Shown here in pieces: positions 35,726 to 44,992 of a stretch of 64,000 bases of DNA. Where the stretch lies: positions 98,117-162,116 of the forward strand of contig JAJEDN010000061.1 in NCBI GenBank assembly GCA_022821495.1. Direction: 5' to 3'. The translations under genes were made by a program, and so were the position numbers. The notes beneath the pieces are model-generated. The model was not told where the DNA came from and did not search any database. It was given only the letters and a program-made list of their open reading frames with translations. Positions within the stretch are counted from its first letter, which is position 1; each line of letters starts with the position of its first letter. The DNA comes from Candidatus Poribacteria bacterium. GTDB taxonomy: Bacteria > Poribacteria > WGA-4E > WGA-3G.

Positions 35726-37401
35726 GATTGCTGCTCGCGGTGAAGAACTTTTTTAGTGTGTCCAGCAACTTCGTTATATTGGCGATTCTTATCGCCGGTT
35801 TCGGTTTGCGTGTTGTCGGTGTAAATGTTGGACTGCCTGAAGCACCGGATCCACGGGAAGTGATTATTGCACAAGATGTGCTGAACCTCATCCACTTCAC
35901 TGCCCCTCCACAGACCTACAACTGGCCAGGAACCGCATGGTTTTACATTGTTGCTGCGGTAGGCAAATTACTCTCGATCTGCGGCTTGCCTCTAACCGAA
36001 GCGCACGTCATCCTATTCGCGCGTTGTATCAACACCTTCTTATCTACTGCGACACTCTGGTTCACTTATGCGCTTGGGCAGCGCGCTTCTAACAGACGCG
36101 TTGGTCAAATTGCAGCCGGATTGCTTGCTGTATCGATGTTACATGCCACCAATGAATCGCGGTTTGCACTCGTTGACATCCCCGCGACTTTCTGTGTAAC
36201 ACTGTTTCTCTGGATTGCCTTGCGTGCTCGTTTTTCTTCATCTGCGTTTACAGTTCGGACTGCCGTGTGGCTTGGTATCATTGCCGGTGTCGGCTTCGCA
36301 GTCAAATTTACGACTGTTTTTGTGGGTTTTTCGCTGTTAATTTTCATCGGAACCGATCGTTTTTATAGAAGGTTCGCAACAATTATCGGTATTTCAGTCT
36401 TAACCTTCACGCTCCTGTGTCCGTACTGGCTCATTGATCTAATTTCACCCGTGTGGAATTTTTTCTTTTCAGACTTTTGGTATGAAGCCACGCACTACCA
36501 CCAAGGACATTTTGGCCTCATTTCCACAGCAGAATCAGGATGGTTAGAACGGTTTGTCTACATACTCGTGCTGCTGAAATGGGGGATGGGATTGCCACTT
36601 GCACTCCTCGTCGGTGTTGGAGTGGTGCGTGCGTTCCGTTCGCTTAAAAGCAACATTAACACGGAAGCATTTCTGCTCGCTTTTGTTATACCGTACCTAT
36701 TGTTTATCGGGATACACAAAGTCAAATTTGCCCGTCATCTACTCATACTCTACCCTGCACTTACGGTACTTGCTGCTGTGGCACTCACGCACCTTCCAAA
36801 CCCTGTCAAGCTGATTTCCAAGTTCTCACGCGCATCAGAAGTTAAAGATGCACCACATCTTACGGAAGGAATCTATAAGGCGCTTGGTGTATTTGAAAAA
36901 TGGATTGGGGGCATCGTGGGGGGTGTTGTTGTGCTTTATTCGTTGGTTTATACAGCTGCGTTTGCGGGGATTCTGCTTACAGAACCGACAAAATTGGAAG
37001 CGGCCGAGTGGTTGTCGATGCACATTCCACAGGAGGCGTCTATTTCCCGCGCGCCAGAAGTCTTGTTCAACTGGCTGCTCCCTGAATTAGCGTTAGAAGA
37101 AGCAGATGAAACCGCGGAATGGGTGCTCGTCCTTGTCCCCGATCTTGAGGTGTTCCAAAAGTACCGAGAACAGCCTCAGCACTATCAAAGAGAGGATTGG
37201 TACCCGCTCAGCGCGATTAAATTGGAGGAGACGCTGGCGTTTTATGATCGAATTTTAGGGGCGGGCAGTCCATACCAACTGCACAAGACATTCCGACGGA
37301 CACCGCAGTTCTTCAGCATACAGATATCAGATAACGGGGCACCATTTCCGATGCGAGCCCTCGCGCATCCTGAATTCCATCTCTATCGTCGCGCTGATTG
37401 A
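35722..37401 (+). CDS. GT39/ArnT-like membrane glycosyltransferase
   Basis: 559 residues with about ten to eleven membrane segments. The first periplasmic loop carries NVGLPEAPDPREVIIAQDVL, where the acidic residues fit the catalytic loop of protein/lipid glycosyltransferases that use polyprenyl-phosphate sugars; later TYNWPGTAWFY and FHVKFARH-like HKVKFARHLLILYPALTVLA also fit the PMT_2/GT39 pattern. The C-terminal ~100 residues are soluble. The acceptor (protein or lipid A) is unknown. No ribosome site except through the ATGA overlap with the GNAT remnant. Confidence 0.8.
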   Translation: MRLLLAVKNFFSVSSNFVILAILIAGFGLRVVGVNVGLPEAPDPREVIIAQDVLNLIHFTAPPQTYNWPGTAWFYIVAAVGKLLSICGLPLTEAHVILFARCINTFLSTATLWFTYALGQRASNRRVGQIAAGLLAVSMLHATNESRFALVDIPATFCVTLFLWIALRARFSSSAFTVRTAVWLGIIAGVGFAVKFTTVFVGFSLLIFIGTDRFYRRFATIIGISVLTFTLLCPYWLIDLISPVWNFFFSDFWYEATHYHQGHFGLISTAESGWLERFVYILVLLKWGMGLPLALLVGVGVVRAFRSLKSNINTEAFLLAFVIPYLLFIGIHKVKFARHLLILYPALTVLAAVALTHLPNPVKLISKFSRASEVKDAPHLTEGIYKALGVFEKWIGGIVGGVVVLYSLVYTAAFAGILLTEPTKLEAAEWLSMHIPQEASISRAPEVLFNWLLPELALEEADETAEWVLVLVPDLEVFQKYREQPQHYQREDWYPLSAIKLEETLAFYDRILGAGSPYQLHKTFRRTPQFFSIQISDNGAPFPMRALAHPEFHLYRRAD

Positions 37402-37436
37402 GCAGTAGCGTAAGATGTGTCCGGTCGTCTACGCAT

Positions 37437-38087
37437 CTACATCAGCGGTGGCATGAAATGTTCTTTCTGAATGGGCACTATTACTGATAATATCTGATGA
37501 AGTACATCCGATGCGATATTGTCGGCATCAATGATCCGAATGAGGTCTTGTGGGTAATGGTCGATCAGCGGTTCAGTGTACCGTTTGTAAAGGTCCCATC
37601 GATAGCGAACTACCACTTCTTCGGCATCATCAATCCGGTTTTCTTTCAGGGAACGTCCGCGGATACGTTTAAACATCACTTCCCTATTTTCACAGACCAT
37701 AAAGATGACCTTGAAGATTTTTATGCAAGGTGCTATTAAAGTGGCTTGCGTGATGTTCCGTGGAATACCATCAAGGATCAGCAAGTCACATTCCGGCGTA
37801 TAAAGTCCCTCGCGTACTTTCCGCGCCATGTAATCCTGCCAAATTTTGATGGTAATATCGTCGGGGACTAATTTGCCGACGCCGGCGTATTGCTGGAAGA
37901 TTTGCCCGAATTTAGAGTTGGTATTAAGTTCTCGGAACATATCCCCGCTGGAGACATGGAAAATACCGGGGATTTGTGCCAGCATTTTCCCTTGTGTTCC
38001 CTTGCCTACACCGGGGGGACCCATAAGCATTACTGCTTGGTAATGAGGTCCTTCCGCCTCATGTAGAGGGCTCTTATCCGTTGTCAT
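37437..38087 (-). CDS. Adenylate kinase family protein
   Basis: 216 residues. P-loop GPPGVGKGTQGKML, then HVSSGDMFRELN (AMP site), LLILDGIPRNITQA, and RSLKENRIDDAEEVVVRYRWDLYKRYTEPLIDHYP, the usual LID/Walker B/Arg set in shortened form. The LID lacks Cys, so no zinc finger. A N-terminal ~15 residue extension precedes the fold. It should convert AMP and ATP to ADP; because of the IPRN and LID differences another nucleoside monophosphate kinase activity is possible. Confidence 0.85.
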   Translation of the reverse strand: MTTDKSPLHEAEGPHYQAVMLMGPPGVGKGTQGKMLAQIPGIFHVSSGDMFRELNTNSKFGQIFQQYAGVGKLVPDDITIKIWQDYMARKVREGLYTPECDLLILDGIPRNITQATLIAPCIKIFKVIFMVCENREVMFKRIRGRSLKENRIDDAEEVVVRYRWDLYKRYTEPLIDHYPQDLIRIIDADNIASDVLHQILSVIVPIQKEHFMPPLM

Positions 38088-38177
38088 GTCTGTTTTTGTC
38101 CTCTGCCGCCTTTATATAAACTCTCCGTTGAGTTGACGCGCGCTACAAAGCAGATTCAAGCACGCCTATAATAGAAT

Positions 38178-39230
38178 TTACGTGCCGAGAAGGTGTTCAA
38201 GAATATAGAAATCTAACCCTTCATAGTCTCGGGCTGCGATAAACTCTTGTTCCACGTTTTTGTCGAATGTCCGAACCTTCTCAAGTAGGTTAAGAAAGGT
38301 ACGGCGGCTGCTCAATAAATGTTTTGTTGAAATATCGCGGGGTTGTGTTCGCATTACTTTCACATCTAATCCAACGAACTCACCGTTTCTACCGTATCCG
38401 TTCTCTTCAAGGATCCGGACCTGATTAAAAGCCCGTCGCAAATTGACGGAACCGAATGCCTTGTCTTGGTCAAATTTTAGCCCGTTCTGGTCGTTGAGAT
38501 GTACGCTCCAAAGTTTCTTATGATAAAGCGCGTAGCCCATTTCGTCGGACGGCTCTAATCCCGCCAGAATCGCATGCGCGCTCTCGATTAATCCACCAAC
38601 CCGCTCGTGTTCATTGCTTGCATAAGCTAAACCGATCGCATGCCCGATTGTTGGGATATAAGCAATGTCCATCGGTTCATTGGGTTTCGGTTCAATCAGG
38701 ATACGAATTTCTGGATCGTATTCGAGTAAAGCGTTAATAGCATCCAGAATCTGTCCAACTGCGGCTGACGCCGATTTCGTTTCTCGGATATAAGTGCCTT
38801 CGCGGGCGAGCCATAGCACAAGATTCCTACACCCAATTTCGTTGGCAATGTCCACGCACCGTTTTGAACGTTCCAACGCATATTCCCGTTCTTTCGCGGA
38901 ATTAGCCGTGTAAGCCCCATCAATCGTCTGTGGAGATTCCCACAAACGTGGCGCGACGACTTCCGCTGTTAAACCGTGATCGTTGAGTTGTGCTTTTACT
39001 TTTTGGGTCTGGGTCATCAACTGGGCATGCGTTTTCTCATCAATATCGGGAACAATGTCATCATCATGAAATTGGATACCGACAAAACCGAGGTCTCGGT
39101 AAAATCCGACTTTCTCATCAAAACTAAATGGCTTCCGAACGGGTGGGCCGAAAGGATCTGCCCCTTCGTGTATGTTCCATGGTCCGAAGGAGAAACAGTA
39201 TTTTGTTGCTCCTTCAAAAGATTCGCTCAT
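38178..39230 (-). CDS. xylA: Xylose isomerase (short, actinobacterial type)
   Basis: 350 residues from the ATG at 39230, preceded by TGGAGA; the longer frame adds only a basic stub. H55 and D58 lie in FHDDDIVP, the metal-binding E and K in EPKPNEP, HLNDQNG and FDQDKAFGS give the further ligands, and the N-terminus FSFGPWNIHEGADPFGPPVR is close in pattern to Streptomyces-type enzymes. It interconverts D-xylose and D-xylulose with divalent metals, in line with the FGGY kinase at 10007, but the enzyme may act on another aldose. Confidence 0.88.
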   Translation of the reverse strand: MSESFEGATKYCFSFGPWNIHEGADPFGPPVRKPFSFDEKVGFYRDLGFVGIQFHDDDIVPDIDEKTHAQLMTQTQKVKAQLNDHGLTAEVVAPRLWESPQTIDGAYTANSAKEREYALERSKRCVDIANEIGCRNLVLWLAREGTYIRETKSASAAVGQILDAINALLEYDPEIRILIEPKPNEPMDIAYIPTIGHAIGLAYASNEHERVGGLIESAHAILAGLEPSDEMGYALYHKKLWSVHLNDQNGLKFDQDKAFGSVNLRRAFNQVRILEENGYGRNGEFVGLDVKVMRTQPRDISTKHLLSSRRTFLNLLEKVRTFDKNVEQEFIAARDYEGLDFYILEHLLGT

Positions 39231-39275
39231 CTTTTTCTCCAGTGCGCAGCATTTTACGTTCCTCTTCATCTGTAA

Positions 39276-39369
39276 TAGGACTTACGCATTTTTCCACGAT
39301 AACGGACATCCGACACACTGCAGGCGGGGTTTGAAACCCCGCCTGCAGTAGGGGCTGCGTAAATCCTGT
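39276..39369. repeat. MITE-like element, GCAGGCGGGG-type interior
   Basis: The left end TAGGACTTACGCA (39276-39288) and the right end TGCGTAAATCCTG (39356-39368) are inverted copies; the interior holds the 31-base palindrome CTGCAGGCGGGG...CCCCGCCTGCAG (39318-39348). Confidence 0.85.
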
Positions 39370-39627
39370 GTAATAAAAACGTTCTAATAGCAGTGAAGGG
39401 TACGAAAAACTGCTTGACTTTTCTAATAAGTATAAAGTATTATTTAAAATGTGTCAAGCAATTCTTAGGTACAATCCTCAAATCCATATTGCCTCACCAC
39501 GAATATTGAACAGGACTTACGCATTTTTCTATGATAACCTATGTATTCTGTACTGCTGGCGGGGTTTGAACAGTGTCAGCAAGGGGATGTATAAGTCCTA
39601 TTGAATTAAAGAAGGAAACTTCCGTAA
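39370..39627. other. Intergenic region before the Omp85 fusion gene
   Basis: AT-rich stretch followed by a second MITE-like element (39511-39600): left end CAGGACTTACGCA, right end ATAAGTCCTA, and a degenerate GCTGGCGGGG stem. Its right end lies 27 bases before the ATG at 39628, so it supplies the 5' leader. No clear -35/-10 pair chosen. Confidence 0.7.
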
Positions 39628-42600
39628 ATGTTGTCCTTGTGTCGCACAACCTTGTCTGCTCTATGTCTATTTTGCACGTTCGTACTTGTGCTGAACCTAT
39701 TTGTCTTATCGACAAATGCGGTGGATGAATCCATTCCAGTGCCAGAACAGGCTGCAATATTGGGAACAACATCAGAGGAAACCTTCAGTTTTGAGGATAT
39801 TTACCGGATAGCACTCAGTTCGGATGTATCCGTGGACATTGAAATGATCGCTACAGCGGATAGAGATATCAGTGTCACACTCGAAAAACAGATACAGCCG
39901 ACAGACACTGCAGATGATGCGCTCATTCGTGCTTACCTCGATAATATCTCTTTAACAGGGACACAGGACGCTGGCACGCTTCAATTGAATGCTCAAGTAC
40001 CCGGAGGCAGTACTACTGAATCAAAACCTAATCCGTTTTCTAAAATGACAGAACTGCAAGCGAAGCTCCGCAAGCAGCTCCAATTGAAATGGACGATTAA
40101 AACACCCGCAGATATCTCTGTTAAGTTTAGCGTAAAAAATGGAGATATACATCTCAAGCGTCTCCGAGGGAAAATAGAAATCGCAACGGAAACGGGGAAT
40201 GTCCAGTTAGACGAAACCTTGGGTAACTACAACGTTACAGTAAAAAAAGGACGCATTTACGGGAAAATCTTGCTAACGCATGGACAGAATAAATTAGAGA
40301 CACAAGACGGTTCGATCGAGTTAGCGATGCTTGACACTGTTGCGGCACCAATGGATATGACTGCGCAAGGTGGCAACATCCGATTGAAATTGCCTGAAGA
40401 TTACGCTGTTGATGTCGAACTTGAGAGCGAAAAACAGCAGATTGTTATCAATCTTCCCGCACAATTTGATAATGAGACATCGTTGACCGTTATCAACAAT
40501 GGCGGTCCTTTGTTTCGTTTAAAAGCGACCTATACAATTTCGCTATTACCGAGTTCAACGGATACGGAAGACACGCCTTCAGATGCTGAGGTAGACATTT
40601 TTGCGAATGCTATCTTGCCGGTCCCTAAGGCGACACAACCTCCGATTATTGATGGCAATTTATCTGAAATCGTGTGGCAGACGGCTCAGGCACTTTCCCC
40701 GTTTCAGAACCCAGAGGGAACTGAGGAAGCCGTTGATGCGACAGAAGCCTTTCTGTTGTGGGATTCGGAAAATTTTTATGTTGGTGTAAAGGCACACATT
40801 TCCGGATCGCAATTTCCACACCTCTCACAGACCCAGAACGATTCCCCTATTTGGGAAGATGAATGCATTGAAATCTTGGTTGATCCTGACCTTGAAACGG
40901 ATACCTATTACCATCTTGTGATCAACCCGATTGGCGCGCTCTTTGATCAGCAGGTGAATGTCCCCGGCGAACCCAGTTTCCGATTGGCACCTCATGATGT
41001 TCAACTCACTTTAGATCGGAAGACTATGCAGACATCATTTGACGCCGATAGTAAGTGGAATTCGGAGGCGAAGGTCGCAGCCCAAATTAACACCACTTTT
41101 TGGAGCATTGAAGTTGCGCTCCCGCGTAAAATATTAGAAAAATCTGCTAAGCCAGACGCTCAAACGGAATCTGCTTCTGAAAACAGATGGCTTTTTAATA
41201 TCCACCGTAAGGCATACAGCAGCGTTGGCGGCACAGACAACTGGCTTTTTAATATCCACCGTAAGGCATACAGCAGTGTTGGCGGCACAGACAACCTTGG
41301 GGCTACAACACAGAGAGAATACAGTTATTGGTTACCGACTTACAACAATGAGTACCCGTGGTGGTTTCATTCGCCACATCAGTATATGGCTGTACTCTCT
41401 GAACGTTATGCACCCGCGATGGGGGTGTTGAACCTTGTAATGGGATCATCAACGGACTCGGAAGCCTTTGCATCCGAGGAAAAATTTCAGGTTACCGCAG
41501 TTGAAATTGAAGATAATACCACTATTCCGACGGCGGTTATTCAGCAAAACATTCCGATTCAACCCGGAGATGTTATCACTGCTTCACAACTCTCGTGGCT
41601 AATTGCGGAATTACGAGCACATGATTTGTTTCAAGATGTCCGTTTGGAGACGAGGCAAGTGCAACTCGAATCTGGAGATTCGCTTTTTCCGATTGTTAGT
41701 ATACATATCCGAGTTGTGGAAGTTCCGGTAGTGCTGGTTCGGCAGATTAAGATCAATGGAAATAGAAGTTTTCCATCGCAATTCATCAAGGAATGGTTTC
41801 AGTTAAAACCCGGCTATCTCGCAGTCGCCGCTACGAAACTCAAACAGCAGTTAATTGCCAATTTCTATGCCAACCGTGGATATGAGTTCGCTATCGTTAA
41901 TTATCGAATGGTGGATAATGTTCTTGAGTTTAGCATTAACGAAGGCACGTTAGACGAGATTCGTTTCACGGGGAACACTCGAATTTCACGGGCAGAGCTG
42001 CTATCGGCACTTGACCTAAAAACTGAGAACAGTGCGGGAGAACGGAGTTCACAAACATCCGATATTTATCACCATACCCTTGGACAGTCAAAGATAAGTC
42101 GCATGCGCAGGGAGCTCCGGGAAAACAATGAGCACTTTAAATCGGTTCGGGATTGGCGCGTCCAACGCGAGGGTGGAAAAAATGTCATGATTGTTGAGAT
42201 TGAAGAACAACCCTTCGCTAAACCCGGGGGCTTCCCGATTATTCAATTCAATCGTGTTCACGGTTTGATGCTCGGAGCAGGCGGGACGCTCGCGACGCAA
42301 TTGACAGGCAGAGAGCAGGTTTTCGGTTCAATCAGCCGTGGGTTTTCGAGCGAGATATGGAATTATCACGCTGGTGTTGAGAAAGGGTTCTTTAAACGGC
42401 ATCTTCTTAAAATCGGTGGAAGTTTCTATAAACTCACCGATGTTAGCTCGAATACCTATCTACATCATGGCGATGCGAGTCTGAGTGCTGCTTATTATGG
42501 TTTCGACATTCAGGATTATTATGAACGCTTGGGTTCCCAAGGATGGATGACCTACGCGCCTACCGAATGGAGTTATCTTAGACTCGAACTCACAGGAGAA

Positions 42601-43347
42601 AATCACGGGAACCTTTCTAAATCAACGGATTGGAGTTACTTAAACCGTAATCAACGCAAGCGCGGTAATTCTCGGATTGATCGTGGGCAATTGAGAAACC
42701 TCGCTCTCGTTTTTGCATTTGATACCCGGGACCATAGATCTACAGCCTTACAAGATTTCCACAAGTTGTTTTCTGCCAATGAGCGAACTCGGCGCGGATG
42801 GCGCGCCCAGTTCGCTTTCGAGATGACGGGGCAATATTTTGGTGGTGATTACGACTTCAATTTTTATCGATTTGAAGTTGCCCGCTATACACCGCTGTCG
42901 GGTCCACACCACTTAAACATTAGAGTCACAGGTGACTTTTCTGATGCGCAATTGCCGAGACAACGGCTCCTTCACCTTGGGGGTGGTTCCACGCTGCGGG
43001 GTTATGATTTTAACAGATTTGCAGGCGATAACCGTTTTCTAATTAACTTAGAGTATCGGTTTATCAAGGAGACAATCCGCAGGGATCCGGATGCTGTAAT
43101 CGGGTGGAGCCTCAGTTGTTTCTTTGATACCGGTAGCGTCTGGTGGCATGGTGACGCACTTTTTTCTGATTTTGGAACTTTCTCGGAACGGCTTAAAACC
43201 TCAGTGGGTATCGGTTGCTCCGTTTTCATAGATCCCTCATGGACGCGTACACCGTGGAGCTTTGCTATCGAAGTCGCAGAACCGCTTGATTCATCGTTTT
43301 CTTTACGAAATCCAAAACTCATTTCACGCTTCAGTCGTATCTTTTAG
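39628..43347 (+). CDS. Multidomain outer-membrane protein: DUF4097-like, CBM9-like, POTRA and Omp85 barrel
   Basis: 1239 residues. Signal peptide (~33), then a DUF4097-like beta-helix (about 45-305: GDIHLKRLRGKIEIATETGN, DGSIELAMLDT, QGGNIRLKLPEDY), a CBM9-like domain (about 325-590: PPIIDGNLSEIVWQTAQ, WDSENFYVGVKAH, WEDECIEILVDPD, YYHLVINPIG), two to three POTRA domains (about 620-870: VRQIKINGNRSFPSQFIKEW, IRFTGNTRISRAELLSAL) and a 16-strand Omp85 barrel with LHLGGGSTLRGYDFNRF and NLEYRF. POTRA/Omp85 proteins insert or translocate proteins at the outer membrane; the CBM9-like part suggests a glycan-facing role. An exact 18-residue tandem repeat lies at residues 521-556. Confidence 0.87.
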   Translation: MLSLCRTTLSALCLFCTFVLVLNLFVLSTNAVDESIPVPEQAAILGTTSEETFSFEDIYRIALSSDVSVDIEMIATADRDISVTLEKQIQPTDTADDALIRAYLDNISLTGTQDAGTLQLNAQVPGGSTTESKPNPFSKMTELQAKLRKQLQLKWTIKTPADISVKFSVKNGDIHLKRLRGKIEIATETGNVQLDETLGNYNVTVKKGRIYGKILLTHGQNKLETQDGSIELAMLDTVAAPMDMTAQGGNIRLKLPEDYAVDVELESEKQQIVINLPAQFDNETSLTVINNGGPLFRLKATYTISLLPSSTDTEDTPSDAEVDIFANAILPVPKATQPPIIDGNLSEIVWQTAQALSPFQNPEGTEEAVDATEAFLLWDSENFYVGVKAHISGSQFPHLSQTQNDSPIWEDECIEILVDPDLETDTYYHLVINPIGALFDQQVNVPGEPSFRLAPHDVQLTLDRKTMQTSFDADSKWNSEAKVAAQINTTFWSIEVALPRKILEKSAKPDAQTESASENRWLFNIHRKAYSSVGGTDNWLFNIHRKAYSSVGGTDNLGATTQREYSYWLPTYNNEYPWWFHSPHQYMAVLSERYAPAMGVLNLVMGSSTDSEAFASEEKFQVTAVEIEDNTTIPTAVIQQNIPIQPGDVITASQLSWLIAELRAHDLFQDVRLETRQVQLESGDSLFPIVSIHIRVVEVPVVLVRQIKINGNRSFPSQFIKEWFQLKPGYLAVAATKLKQQLIANFYANRGYEFAIVNYRMVDNVLEFSINEGTLDEIRFTGNTRISRAELLSALDLKTENSAGERSSQTSDIYHHTLGQSKISRMRRELRENNEHFKSVRDWRVQREGGKNVMIVEIEEQPFAKPGGFPIIQFNRVHGLMLGAGGTLATQLTGREQVFGSISRGFSSEIWNYHAGVEKGFFKRHLLKIGGSFYKLTDVSSNTYLHHGDASLSAAYYGFDIQDYYERLGSQGWMTYAPTEWSYLRLELTGENHGNLSKSTDWSYLNRNQRKRGNSRIDRGQLRNLALVFAFDTRDHRSTALQDFHKLFSANERTRRGWRAQFAFEMTGQYFGGDYDFNFYRFEVARYTPLSGPHHLNIRVTGDFSDAQLPRQRLLHLGGGSTLRGYDFNRFAGDNRFLINLEYRFIKETIRRDPDAVIGWSLSCFFDTGSVWWHGDALFSDFGTFSERLKTSVGIGCSVFIDPSWTRTPWSFAIEVAEPLDSSFSLRNPKLISRFSRIF
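41188..41295 (+). repeat. 54-bp tandem duplication inside the Omp85 fusion gene
   Basis: Two back-to-back 54-base units (41188-41241, 41242-41295) encode WLFNIHRKAYSSVGGTDN twice. They differ only by one synonymous base (AGC/AGT), so the event is recent, and the frame is kept. It lies in the C-terminal part of the CBM9-like domain. Confidence 0.95.
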
Positions 43348-43349
43348 GA

Positions 43350-43487
43350 GAATAGTTGTCAGTTATCGGTTATCAGTTTTCAGTTAAGAGTCACCTTGTG
43401 GCAGTCCTGTTTGCTGTATCCGCTACAGAAACCCTCTTTAACTGACAACTCTCACTGCGAGGCAAACCGGACTGACAACTGCTAACT
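43350..43487. repeat. Dispersed GTTATCAGTT / AACTGATAAC-type repeat
   Basis: Left arm with GTTGTCAGTTATCGGTTATC and CAGTTAAGAG, right arm with CCCTCTTTAACTGACAAC and ACTGACAACTGC, making an imperfect long inverted repeat between the Omp85 fusion and ygfZ. The same family is at 47908-47985 and 61243-61430. Confidence 0.75.
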
Positions 43488-44603
43488 ATGAAAATAACAC
43501 CGTTGCATCACATTCATGAAGAACTTGACGCGACCTTTGCTGAAAAGCATCAAGGTTGGAATATTGCTGCATATTACACCACTGATCCTATTTCCGAGCA
43601 TCACGCCGTGAGAAATGGGGTGGGTGTCGTTGATGTATCCTATCGAAGTAGGTATCGGTTAACTGGCGATGATCGTGCCAAATTTCTACACCGTATTATT
43701 TCTAACGATGTTGAGACCCTTTCAGTGGGACAAGGTACCTATGCCACACTTTTAACACACCGTGGCAAAATTATCGCCGATTTAAATGTCTATATTCTTG
43801 AAGAGGCAATCCTTATTGACGCTGCCCCTGAAACAGCGGAGAATCTTTTTGGCGAACTCGACAAGTACATCATCGCTGATGATGTTGAACTGGTTGATTC
43901 GACTGCTGAAACTGGGGCAATTGCTGTCCACGGGCCAAAATCGTCAGCACTCGTTCAATCTGTGTTCGGCATGCGCGATCTCACGGATTTGCCAGAGCGT
44001 CACAGTTGTGTTCGCGAAGCAGATGCGTCTTCTGAACACCCAATTGTTTGTGTGAGAACAGATGTCACTGGTGAGGTCGGCTATACCCTTTATACCGCTA
44101 CCGAAACGTTGGCATCACTTTGGAACGCACTCATGACTGAGGGTTCACAATTTAACGTGCAGCCTATCGGTTGGGATGCGCTTGAGTCGCTTCGGATTGA
44201 GGTGGGCATCCCGCGGTATGGGATGGAACTCACCGATGCTATCATCCCGCTTGAGGCGGAATTAGAACACGCCATCGATTTTGAGAAGGGGTGTTATATC
44301 GGACAAGAGATTGTCGCGCGGATGAAATATCGCGGACACCCAAATCGTTTATTGCGTGGCATTGAATCTGACGCAGTTCCGGCATCGCAAGATGACTGCG
44401 AATTTCGTTCCGGTGCGCGGGTTTTCAACGGTGATAAAGAGGTCGGTTGGCTTACAAGTGCCACCTTCGCGCCAACGCTCGGAAAAGAGGTGGCATTGGG
44501 TTATGTTCGGATTGCTGTTACAGAACCCGGCAGTCGCGTGCGGATTCAGGCATCAGATGGATATGTTGATGGGACAGTTGTGCTGCTACCATTTTCCGGA
44601 TAA
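43488..44603 (+). CDS. ygfZ: YgfZ/GcvT-family folate-binding protein
   Basis: 371 residues with the glycine-cleavage T-protein fold. GVVDVSYRSRYRLTGDDRAKFLHRI at the N-terminus and IDFEKGCYIGQEIVARMKYRG at residues ~264-284 hold the K-G-C-Y-x-G-Q-E signature that marks YgfZ rather than a true aminomethyltransferase. YgfZ helps iron-sulfur enzyme maturation with tetrahydrofolate. A standalone T-protein-like methyltransferase is the alternative. No neighbouring glycine-cleavage gene is seen. Confidence 0.88.
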   Translation: MKITPLHHIHEELDATFAEKHQGWNIAAYYTTDPISEHHAVRNGVGVVDVSYRSRYRLTGDDRAKFLHRIISNDVETLSVGQGTYATLLTHRGKIIADLNVYILEEAILIDAAPETAENLFGELDKYIIADDVELVDSTAETGAIAVHGPKSSALVQSVFGMRDLTDLPERHSCVREADASSEHPIVCVRTDVTGEVGYTLYTATETLASLWNALMTEGSQFNVQPIGWDALESLRIEVGIPRYGMELTDAIIPLEAELEHAIDFEKGCYIGQEIVARMKYRGHPNRLLRGIESDAVPASQDDCEFRSGARVFNGDKEVGWLTSATFAPTLGKEVALGYVRIAVTEPGSRVRIQASDGYVDGTVVLLPFSG

Positions 44604-44992
44604 TTTGCAAATCAGAGATTTGCGCGGTAAAATATCACAAATGGGTTCTATTCGCGTGCTGTCTGTTTAATATTAATTTTTCTTTTACCATTAACCAAGA
44701 ATTGTCGACGAACTAATTAACAATAGGACTTACACAGTCATTTTGTGAGACCCTGATAGGGCAGGGTCATTCAATTTTCAAATTGTCTGAATCGCGGAAG
44801 ACACGGAGGACGCGGAGGACGCGGATTTTCGTGTTTAGATACGCCAAAATCATAAGGTAATTTAACTGTTTTCCAGAGAATTGAATGGCTCTGCCTGATA
44901 GGGCGGTTTAGTGGATTAAAAATTAAAAAATCTCGCCTAACCTGCTACATTTGTGTAAATCCTGAACGACTCAACCATAAGGGACATTCATC
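44604..44992. repeat. Composite MITE-like element and intergenic DNA
   Basis: About 390 bases without a gene. Ends TAGGACTTACACA (44724-44736) and TGTGTAAATCCTG (44952-44964) are the same terminal repeat type as elsewhere but enclose 215 bases: two facing arms with CTGATAGGGCAGGGTCATTC and GAATTGAATGGCTCTGCC (nested inverted repeat) around a GGACGCGGAGGACGCGG direct repeat. Confidence 0.75.
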
